The notes under the pieces: model-generated
What the model saw: the letters and a program-made list of their open reading frames with translations, nothing else
Database searches by the model: none
Told to the model about the DNA's origin: nothing
DNA from: Agaricus subrufescens
Taxonomy: Eukaryota > Basidiomycota > Agaricomycetes > Agaricales > Agaricaceae
Length of the DNA stretch: 64,000 nucleotides
Assembly (NCBI GenBank): GCA_029945375.1
Contig: CM057059.1
Location: forward strand, 2,232,001 to 2,296,000
Direction: 5' to 3'
Part shown: positions 1 to 9,395 of the stretch, one piece after another
How the letters are laid out: each line of letters opens with the position of its first letter
How positions within the stretch are numbered: position 1 is the stretch's first letter
Position numbers and translations under genes: made by a program

Positions 1-419
1 CTTGCGACGGTAGGCATTGTTCTCCTTCCACCAGTAGTTGCAGGATCTGCAGTACTCGGGAACCCTTGCGAGGATGACTTCTTCGGAGTCGGGGCCGAGG
101 AACTGTGGGGATGCCGAGAAGTAAGAAGACGACGGTGATGGACGGAGTTGGGAGAGGGGACGCACACGAGAGCACTGGGGGCAGTGGGGGCAGTTCTGGG
201 CGTGTCTGTTGGACCAAATGCAGTATTTGCTGCCACAGTCGTCCTTGTGGGTGGAGCGTTGCTGGTGGCGCCAATGAGCGGGCAGGGGGGCGAGCGGGGC
301 GACGGGGTGACTCACGGAGACGTAGTGGCCGCAGCCGTGTTGGATGCCTTCGCTGTGGGAGACGGTGAGCACTGGCGCGGGGCGGAGAGGGAGGAGACGG
401 ACGTTTTGAGCGTGCACAT
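1..419 (-). CDS. Cys/His-rich protein of an uncharacterised mushroom family (partial, runs off left edge)
   Basis: I do not recognise a function. Splicing three exons gives a start MCTLKTEGIQHGCGHYVS, then a Cys/His cluster (HKDDCGSKYC, then SNRHAQNCPHCPQC), then FLGPDSEEVILARVPEYCRSCNYWW, still open at the edge. The pattern C-G-H-Y ... D-C-x4-C-x2-S-x2-H-x3-C-x2-C-x2-C followed by C-x2-C suggests a small zinc-binding fold; I associate this layout with hypothetical proteins common in Agaricomycetes (from memory, not searched). The start at 419 is chosen because a 51-nt intron after six codons (GTCCGT...CCCACAG) restores the Cys/His frame. An alternative unspliced start at 513 also reads into the same frame but would overlap the first codon of the divergent Tlg2 gene. 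Two further introns have in-phase GTGAGT and GTGCGT donors. Confidence 0.6.
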
Positions 420-511
420 GGGCTGGGATGGGCCATGGACGGATTATCGCCCGGCTTATATCTGAGATCCGCGCAAAACAGGCCCAAACAGCTTTCCAGC
501 TCGCCACCGCC
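420..511. promoter_or_regulatory. Very short divergent promoter between the Cys/His-rich gene and Tlg2
   Basis: Only 92 bp separate the two proposed start codons, which point away from each other. An AT-rich patch with GCTTATATCTGAG lies near 453-465. Both genes must take their promoters from this gap or from inside one another's 5' region. Confidence 0.45.
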
Positions 512-2183
512 ATGGCGCCCTTCGCCCAGCCCACGACCCGCTCCCGCACTGGCCTCTTCCTCTCCTACCGCGACTCCAGGGCCCCCTCCGCCTTCCTCCG
601 CTACGCCGACGCTGACAACGACGAGCACGACCGCCTCATCACCTCCGCCTCCCACCTCTCCCTCGACGTGCACCTCCCTCCCAAGTGGTCGGTCTTTCCG
701 TTCCCGCCGTCAGCGCTCTACACCGCTTACCTGTCTGCAGGGTAGACTACACAGATCAGGTCCACGAAATCCTTGCCGAGGCACAGGCCAAGGGTAAGCT
801 TCGCTCGCTCTCCATTTCCGCTTTCCGCGCTCACCTGTGCAGTCGCCGCCCTCGACAAACTACACGCTAAACATGTTCTTCCCGGTTTCTCGGACCGGTC
901 ACAGGAAGAGCGTGAAATTGAGGCGCTGACAACTGACATCACAAGAGTAATCTCATCAGTCCTGTTTCTCTCCATTTACTCATATGCTTCTGCCAGGATT
1001 TTCGCCGATGTCAGGCTCTCATCCAGAAAGTCGGCTCTGACCCGCAGTCACATTCCTTCCCGCCGAATGCTCAGACGTCCCACAACCAGACACTTGCTGC
1101 AAAGAATGTCCAACGTGGCCTCGCTGCCAAAGTCCAGGATCTCAGCTCCACGTTTCGCAAGAAGCAGCGCATATACATGGAGAGTCCGTGTGTTAACCCC
1201 TAAGTCCGCCACCCCTTCTCATCTTAGCCACCTAGAACTCCAAGGCCACGCTATCAAAAATCAGGATATCCTGATCGCTTCCGGAACACTTTCTCTCAAA
1301 GGCTCTGATGGGATGACTGCTGTTGACGATGACGTCGCCGCCGCCGTACGCCCTGTTTGTTTTGTCATCGGCTGCCACCCGGCTTACTCTTTGTCTTCTG
1401 CCGTCTGCCCTTACCCGTGCTTCCCCCTCCCTTCTCTCCATTCCTCCAACAACTCGGTACATGACGTTTATACACTAATTCGCCTATCATTGCCCCTGCA
1501 TTCGATCCTTTTTGCCTCAATGCTGCGGTTATGTCCATCTCCGATGTTTACCGTTTTCGGTTCTCCTAATTCCTACCCCGCATGATTATCGCATATTTAC
1601 TGTATGTGGGGAAACTTCGTCATATCTTTTTCCCTTGGCGCTCCTTTATTGTCGTGCTCCCCTGAATTGAAATCGGCAGTCTCACACACAAAACCAGTCG
1701 TTGTCTCTCGTGCAACATGATCCGGAAACAGCTGACTTGCAAATGCGTGATAGAGCGTTGTCCGAGATCGCAAAATCTATTGCGCAACTCGCCGAGCTAT
1801 TCAAAGACCTTTCCGTTCTCGTCATTGACCAGGGAACATTACTCGACAGTGTGGAGTACAATATCGAACAAACCGCCATTCGGATGGAAGATTCTGTGAA
1901 AGAACTAGATGTTGCCCAAACGTAGGCAATATTCGTCATATCTTTCATCTGACAAGTGTGTTTATAATGCCTTTTTACCCACAGATATCAACAGAGAACG
2001 GGAAGAAGGAAATGCATCTTCCTCCTTCTCCTGATTATCTTTGGGTTGATCATAGTGCTTATTTTTAAACCCCGGAGACACGCTGCCCCAGCATCATCTT
2101 CGCCATCGATCCCTACTTCGGGACCAGGTATTTCCGGGGTCGGAGAGGTGGACATCGACGGGGTTAGGATGTTACATCGATGA
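512..2183 (+). CDS. TLG2: t-SNARE Tlg2 / syntaxin-16 family
   Basis: Target-membrane Qa-SNARE for fusion of endosome-derived vesicles at the trans-Golgi network. Seven exons (512-687, 741-793, 843-946, 997-1183, 1236-1345, 1680-1921, 1985-2183) join in phase to 356 codons. The N-terminus has MAPFAQPTTRSRTGLFLSYR, then the syntaxin Habc helices with the family block DKLHAKHVLPGF. The SNARE motif (near residues 235-295) contains ELFKDLSVLVIDQGTLLDSV with the zero-layer glutamine, then IEQTAIRMEDSVKEL. A basic patch RTGRRK precedes a single C-terminal membrane anchor (CIFLLLLIIFGLIIVLIF), followed by a Pro/Ser tail. Intron 5 (1346-1679) is 334 nt, about six times longer than the others, but no extra exon is needed. 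Function is known from the family; the sequence match is strong. Confidence 0.93.
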
Positions 2184-3201
2184 ACCCCGCCAAGATCTAC
2201 GGTCCACGCTAATCAACCGCCACAGAAGGGGCTTCTTATATCCAACGATTCCTATACCCAAGGATTTGGAACGGGCTGCCATTTCTGGTGAATGCAAAAT
2301 AGACCCGCCGAACAATAAGTCTTCGGCGATACTAGGCCTTGCGAATCGACTCACTCGGCGCGTAGCACCCGACCAAATCCTGATATTGATATTACATACC
2401 TAGAGGCAGGTTACTACCCGCTGTAGTGATAGATGAATAGGAATTATATACATTAATTCACAATGCCTATGTATAAATCTCAGTTCGTCACAGCGCTACA
2501 CACCAGCGTTAGATTTGTTGGTTACAGGTTGCAACTAGCACTTTTGTTGACTTCTCGAGTGCGTAAAAGATAGCTGCGAACCTGCGTTGGTATTGATATT
2601 AACAACGGTTAGCCCTATACCACCGTGCTCTTATAGGTTTGTTTATGGGCGAGTGGCGATATTTTGTGCCTGGCGCGCAATTTTGATGCGATGATGGTGT
2701 CCACCTAGTTTCCCGGACTTGCATGGGAACATCACACGCGACATCATGCAACATACCGACATTTGGTGTCAAGTAACGGGGTACTTTTGCCGAAATTGTA
2801 CATAAATATGGCGGGACTCTGACACTGGCCTATTAGATTTTATAACTATACTTCTCCCAAGGCCTCACGCTCCCGCCGGCGGGAATTCGAAGTCTCTCGT
2901 TAACTCGAAGTAAGTCCAAAGTTTTCTATATCTGTATTACTAGTGCTTAACTCAGTTTGGTTTTCTCAGCCGGCGTCCCTCGTTATCCCACAAATAGTAC
3001 ATTAATGTACTTCGGCCTTATGCGCTCATCTAAAGGAGCCAAACTCGACCAGGAAGACACTAATCCTTTCGACGTAAGCCGAACAAAACTCAGTTTGACC
3101 TACTTCCAGACTTTCTTGGGTTCTAGGATCAGAGCGACTACTACTATTCCGTTGCCAATTCATCCCGCACCCACCTTAACCCTCTCCAAGTTCAAAACGA
3201 T
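2184..3201. other. Intergenic stretch without a convincing gene
   Basis: About 1 kb between the Tlg2 stop and the channel start. It is AT-rich with short open frames only. It holds a GC-rich palindrome, CCCGCCGGCGGG, near 2873-2884. A frame open to 3214 lacks family similarity and ends out of frame with the channel gene, so I treat it as chance. The 3' part should contain the channel gene's promoter. Confidence 0.5.
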
Positions 3202-6200
3202 ATGTATCCTCTAGAACACAGTGCTGATCCGTTTGCTGCTAAAGTAGAATCAATGCCTACACAACCTCCTCCAGCGAACTTACACCACACGCATGACGCT
3301 GAGCAAGCTGGTATTCCGGGACTTCCTATGAAGGGTGGTCGCACGTCAAGTTGGGATTTACTTGCTGGCGTTAAGAAATTCGAACAGGATTATCAGGGGT
3401 TTGATACTCGAAATGCGAGTGAGGCTCATTTGGTTTTTGCGGATGGTGATGTACCGAATAACAAAGTGAGTTTTTCATTGACTTTCTATTTGGATTCAAG
3501 AGATGGGAGTTTGTAATGTTGGAAAAAAACGAATTACAGTTCGCGAAGCTTTATCAATATCTTCTCAATGTTTCTATCGTCACACGTTGGATCCTATTCA
3601 TCGTCCCTGTACTTGGTATCTTATGGATTCCGGGTATATTATCACTCACTGTATACCCCAATGCTAACGTAAGTCCAAGGGACCTTTTTTGAAAAAGACC
3701 TCGAGTTTATTATTAACTCTATTTCTAATAAGATATGGGGCGTCAAACTTTTGTGGTGGAGCATTTGGCTTACCATCTGCTGGGCAGGTGTGTGGAATAA
3801 GGACAATGCTTGACGGGGTATCCTTTTTGCTGAGGTGCTTTTTCGTTTTTAGGTTGGTGGGCCGCTTTGGCTGTCTCGTAGGTCCTTTTTGTGACATTGA
3901 TTGATGAAAACAATTAAGGCTGACATGCGATAGACGAATCATTCCAGTCATTGCACGATCAACAATTGGAGTCGTAGCCGTGGCATCGAGGAGATATATT
4001 GATTGGTTACAAGTGCTTTACCGGTATGTCAATCATCTCATCTTTTGTATTTTAATTTAGAGTGTCTAAACTTTTTCCCTCAAGATACATGGCTTTATTT
4101 ATCTGGACACTCAGCATTTGGATCACTTGGAATCCGGTCATTGACAATAACCAACACACCACCGGTGAAAAGAGTATAAACGCCGTAGATCTCATCGCAA
4201 AACTTTTGTTCGCTTTCTTCCTTTGCACAGGTATCCTTTTGTTTGAAAAAATCGCTATACAATGGATCGCTGCTAAATTCCACGAAAGATCTTATGCTGG
4301 TTAGTCGGAGGTTTGTCTTACGGATTCGTTGAATGAAAGAGCTGACTTTCTGTCATGTTTTCAGAGCGTATCGCTGACCAAAAATTCGCTGTCAAATCAC
4401 TTGTGGCTCTTTATCGTTATTCGCATGACGTTCCTGGAGCTCTCAGTTCGGGACAAGAGACCAGGTCGCTGTCTGCAAACCCGAAGCGCATCTTGAAAAA
4501 ATTGCGTGATGGTGTCCGTCTAGCGGCAACCACCACCACGACGGCTCTGGGAAACGTGGCATCCGAGATTGCCGGAAGGTAAGAGAGAGAAATAATCGTC
4601 GCGTAGGCGTATTTCAATTGAAAGTTGTTGTGTATAGCTCAGTCTTGCAGCCCAACTCGCCCCAAGCAATGGTACAAACAGCTTTGGAGTCGGCAAACAA
4701 ATCTCGCTTGGTGAGTCTTTCGAGTCACGCATGACGGAAAGGAAATGCCAACCGCCAAACATTATAGCTGGCTCGTAGAATATTTTATTCATTCGCCAAG
4801 CCCGGTGCAGACTACATGTTCGAAAAAGATATCGCCGCATACTTTCGCCCTGAAGAGGCTTCCTCTGTTTTTTCTCTCTTTGACAGAGATGGAAATGGTG
4901 ATGCTTCACCTGAAGAAGTCGAAATGGCCTGCCTGTGAGTTTCGTTCGCAGTCAACTATTACGCTTGAAGTAACCTCTGTATACCTTCAAGGGAATTCCA
5001 TAGAGAACAGTTGTCCATCGAAAATTCAATGCAAGATCTTGACAGCGCCGTTGGCCGTCTTGATAACATTCTGATGTCGGTTTATGTGATTGTGGCTGTC
5101 TTGATTATTGCCGTGGCTCTGGTGCGTGCGAAGTCAGCGGACGTTTAAGAAGATACGCATAGCTGACTGGGGGTTGTGTACGTAGGAAGCGCAGCTCTTG
5201 ACCCTCGTGACTGGCGCTGGGACTCTAATTCTTGGTATGTAGCCTAACTTCTTGTCAGCTGTTCGTCGTTTTTAGATTTTGTTGCATTTTCTAGGCCTGA
5301 GTTGGTTGATAGGCAGTAGTCTGCAAGAAGTCTTGACTAGCATTATCTTTCTCTTTATCAAGCACCCATTTGACGTTGGAGATACCGTGGTCATTGATAA
5401 AAAGTCATATACGGTGAAAGAGATACGTCTACTCAGTTCGATCTTTCTCGATTCTGGGTCTGCGCTAGTTCAAGCTCCCAACACCGTCTTGAATACGCTG
5501 GCAAGTTTATGTGGTTACGAGATCTAAGCCTTACTACTTCTCTGACTCTATGCATACCCTTAGTTCATCCAGAATTTCCGCCGAAGTCCTCAAGTGCGTC
5601 TTTTTTGAATTATTGCGTGAGAGCGGATAACTTTAACCCCGCCAAAATATAAGATGTCGGAAACGTTTCTGTTCGATGTTGCGTATTCCACTACTTTCGA
5701 AGACCTTGAGCGACTTCGAGACAAGATGCTTGAGTTTGTCAAAAGTGAGCGGCGCGACTTCCAGCCGTCTTTCGATGTCACGGTCAAAGGTGAGGATTCT
5801 TTTTCTTCTCAATGTCAAAAAAAAAACCCCTCCGCTTGAGCAAGCCCCGGTTGACTTCTATCTAGACTTTCCCGACCAAGAGAAACTGACGTTGACAGCC
5901 GATATCAAGTATAAGAGTAATTGGCAGCAAGGAGCTTTGAAAGGTATGTATGTTGTTTTTGTTCCTTTTACATTTCCATATATAGTGTTTCGTGTTTTTC
6001 ATTCTTCATCTTTAGCGAGACGCCGTAATAAATGGATATGCGCATTGAAGACCGCTCTTGGCGAACTTGGGATATACGGTCCCAAAGGCGATCCAGATGC
6101 CCCTGCAGCTACGACACGCTATACTCAGGTTCCATGGGAGGTTATCCAGGCGAAGGATAGAGAAGCAGCAGCAGCAAAGAAGGCTCACTATGATCAGGCT

Positions 6201-6564
6201 GATGCTCCCGTGTCGACCGGCAGCTGGCAACTTCGTGGCAAGGATGAGATATTGAGTAAGTATACAACGTGGCGTTTATACAGAGATGCAGCTACTGACG
6301 TTATTCCGAAGCCGACCCCTTGGATAATGTCTTCGGGGAAACAAGTGAGGTGTGTAGATTCACCTCCTTAATGTTAACCCGGTCTCTCTCATCACCTACT
6401 TATTATAGATACGCATGCCGAGCCCGAGAAGAGAACTTCCAGAGGAAGGCCTACGCCAAAGACCGATAACAGCTCAAACAACTGTTCTACCATCAATGCC
6501 TTCGACATCTGTTCCATATGATCGCCCGCAGGAGTCTATTGAACTGACAGCCCGCCGAATATGA
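3202..6564 (+). CDS. EF-hand MscS-type mechanosensitive ion channel (Msy1/Msy2-like)
   Basis: Fungal MscS-like channel with a calcium-binding EF-hand, of the kind placed in ER membranes in fission yeast, where it limits hypo-osmotic calcium rise. About fifteen exons splice in phase. Order: soluble N-terminus; several membrane segments (RWILFIVPVLGILWIPGIL; IWGVKLLWWSIWLTICWAG; MALFIWTLSIWITW; LIAKLLFAFFLCTGILLF); a canonical EF loop FDRDGNGDASPEE near 4880; the MscS pore region (MSVYVIVAVLIIVAVAL, then LQEVLTSIIFLFIKHPFDVGDTV); the beta domain with VQAPNTVLNTLFIQNFRRS; and a C-terminal RKWICALKTALGELGIYGP helix. The intron at 5501-5563 uses a GC donor. The last exon ends IELTARRI-stop. The first ATG at 3202 opens the first long exon; an upstream non-coding exon cannot be excluded. 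Confidence 0.9.
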
Positions 6565-6760
6565 AAAATGCACCATTGGATGCGAACAATAGCTATTACA
6601 AAATTACGTCTTAGTTATTCTACTTTTTTCTTTCTTTGAGCCGAGCGTGTTGTAGTTCAGGGTATTTTTATTGTTTTTGACATGCGAAGTGGTCCATTGG
6701 CAACAAAATGAGAGGGTCGAGACCATCTCCTCGCAACCCACGGAAATAGAAACTGAGCAA

Positions 6761-8241
6761 TCACACATTCCAACCGTTGGATTGCTGACCAGGACTTGAC
6801 CAGCCTGCGGTAGCGCCACTGGACCATGAGGCAGCATTGGGACTGGCACCCCAGCCTGCGTTGTTAGATGCACTTCTTTGCCCAGGACTTGTGTTCCCCC
6901 ACTGGCTAGAGGCACCTCCAGACCATGCACCCGTTGGGAGTCCGGATGAATTTGGGCCTGGAGGATTAGCAGATGGCATACCCCAACCTCCCGTCTCGGC
7001 TCCAGCACCATTCGGTGCCTGATCATTGGGAATCATCTCGAGTTCTGGCTGCGTTTTCAGGCCGTAAATAAGGTTGGCCAATTTTGTTTGAAGTTCAGCG
7101 AGACCCTGTTTGATAAGGATGGGGTGAAAGGAACTGTTAGCGGCGAAGTGGTGTTTCCTCGATCAATACAGACCTTCATCACAACCTCTTGGGGGCTCAG
7201 ACTGCCATCAGTCTCAACCTCGAAATAGAATTTGGTTGGCTTCGCGTTGTAATCGAAGGGCTCGTCATCTCGTGCAGGCTCTTCCTCCTTGGCGTTTTCG
7301 CTCAAGGGCCACTCGGCTTTAATGTCACTCTCGAACCAATACGAAGTATGCCGGAGTTTATTGTGAGGATCGTACTCAAAGGCGACTGCGGAGCACGGTG
7401 ACCACTTGGCATGTTCTTTAGCAATTCCCTAAAGTAGGTGAGAGGTGAAGACGAGGGTGACACAGGCAGGGCACACCTTTTTGGCAGTGCACTTGGCTTT
7501 CAGTTCCTGTCCTTTCCGGATCTTGCATATCAAAACGGGTGACGCGTTTGGGTCGTCTTTGAACCGAGGGTGATTATGGGTTGATTGGTAGAAGACGAGG
7601 GTGGAAACGTTGGCTTACTTTTCCCGACCGGATGGCCGAAGAACTCTCCTCGCTTCGATAACTCTTCTCCTGGATCTGTTTGCTGCTCCTGATCTTCAGG
7701 GAAAGGCATGATATCGAGGTGGTTGCTTGTTACGTTCATAGTATTGTCGTCATTGCATGAAACATGAAGGTTGAGCATGATGGAACAAAAGGGACATCCT
7801 GCAAGGCATGTGCAATCCTGTTTGCCCCGTTAATCGAGTGCCATGGTGAGATCGAGGCAGGAACATGACGTACTCTTGTATATCGAATGGCTTCGTCACA
7901 ATTTGAACTCAATAGTGGAATTTGGCCCAAACGATGTGCAATGAATTCATCTGGTAATACAGTTGTATTGATCTCGATTTCAACCATGTCGATTGCTAGA
8001 AAGAGGTTCTAAGTGAATGGAAAGGGGGGGTTGGGAGTGTGCATACCGACTGTTGGAAGATCTGCCATCATGACCCGACGAAATGAGTTGGCGAAGCTGG
8101 GCTGGTGCTTGAGCACCAAAAAGGGACCGAGATACGGAGTCAGACTCACGCGAGGTCGACATTTTCGAGCACAAAATTGACTTTATCCTTGGTGAGTTCG
8201 CGTATTCTGACAATGGGTTCGAGATCCTCTGGTGCCTGCAT
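6761..8241 (-). CDS. RPB3: RNA polymerase II subunit Rpb3
   Basis: Alpha-like core subunit that dimerises with Rpb11 and nucleates Pol II assembly. The spliced N-terminus reads [19 protein letters not shown], then the alpha motif [20 protein letters not shown] and [20 protein letters not shown]. The Rpb3 zinc cluster is present as [10 protein letters not shown]. The middle domain includes [19 protein letters not shown], and the C-terminal domain has [20 protein letters not shown] followed by the heptad-like [10 protein letters not shown]. Beyond the core lies a tail of about 85 residues (6764-7024) rich in Gly, Ser, Asn and Trp, with seven Trp residues each flanked by small residues (GGWG, GAWS, QWG, GWG, SWS, GWS, GWN). 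Convergent with the MscS gene, 196 bp between stops. Confidence 0.95.
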
Positions 8242-9395
8242 TCTGAATGTTATAAACAGGACTGGCTGAACTTGGGATATCTGCACCCTTGGAATCCTAA
8301 CATGAACAAACATCCGCGGAGGACACTTATCGCCTGCAGCCCTTGAACCTGCCACAGGTCAAAACATGATCTCCCGTACTGTTGTCCCATTTCAAATTTA
8401 CATGTTGCCGGTAGCATTCTTCGATGAAGGCCGGACGTAGCCCTGGACAGTGGAGTTGTGTACGTTCTTTTGTCTATTCCGCGGGCGCTCAATTCACGGG
8501 CGGCAAGCTGGAGGCTGGTTGCTAACTTATGATGGAACGCATGGGAGATCTTAAATTCTCGACGGAGGTTTCCACAGCACCTTTCTCGGGGATGGGGGGG
8601 AGATTGGAATGAAATGACGAGGACCGGCGACTAACCAAATCTGCATCAAGTGTTTACGCATGAATGCGGGCCTACTGAGTACCCACGGCCCTGGCCAAAC
8701 CAGACTCCAGTGGGGGAACATCGAGCGCAGTACCAGGCTTCTTGCGGAGCCGTGTCATACTGAATATGTTTTTCCGGAGGGTCCACGACGAAGGAAGGAG
8801 TCTTGTCAAGGAAACGGCCAGTATCTCCGATCTGCGATTGTGGGTGATCTGTAAATATGACACTGTTCGTGATGTTGCCTCCCATCCCATCACATTCAGG
8901 GCTATTATAATCTTCGTTTACCAATCTTATCTATGCGGGCATTGGAAAACAACATGTCCCCGAGGACTGCGATCTCGGAACAACAGACCGTCAAAGGGAA
9001 TGAGATGATTGAAGTGTTATTGGAATTTGGAGTACCCTCCCTGTCTATACAGCACACGCAGACGAGGTGATTGTCGCAGACAGCGCCCAGCAAATGTACA
9101 TATGGGTGACGGGAGGCCACGGGCTCGAAGGAGGCAAGTGGGAGGACCGGGATCTGGAGGGTCTCGCTTACAGACGGGAATGGGAGAAACCGCGGAGGGA
9201 AGGCAGTCCGCGGGGCTAACGCGCTGGTGTTGTTGAAGATCATTCATTCTGATTTTAGCATCTATCCCGACACAGCTGGAAGAATTTCCGCCGCAAGGTG
9301 ACAGCGTTCTCCTTGTGGAGGAACCAGGCCAGGATAAAAGCCCTCCCTCTCATGTCTATTTCGCCACCTCCATCCCTCCGTCTCCTCCGTAAAAC
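8242..9395. other. Unresolved stretch between Rpb3 and the ligase; may hide one small spliced gene
   Basis: This 1.15-kb gap between two divergent starts is longer than most here and is not AT-rich. On the minus strand 8905-9243 stays open from an ATG (MIFNNTSALAPRTAFPPRFL...) and contains the fairly protein-like ASFEPVASRHPYVHLLGAV. On the plus strand a frame from about 8953 (MSPRTAISEQQTVKGNEMIE) and another from about 9050 (HADEVIVADSAQQMYIWV, stop near 9220) also look plausible. I could not join either set with good splice sites or match a family, so no CDS is claimed. Confidence 0.4.

Noticed and set aside
773..1585. A 270-codon open frame on the plus strand
   Set aside because: It overlaps Tlg2 exons 2-5 in another frame and crosses their introns; the spliced frame matches syntaxin-16 throughout.
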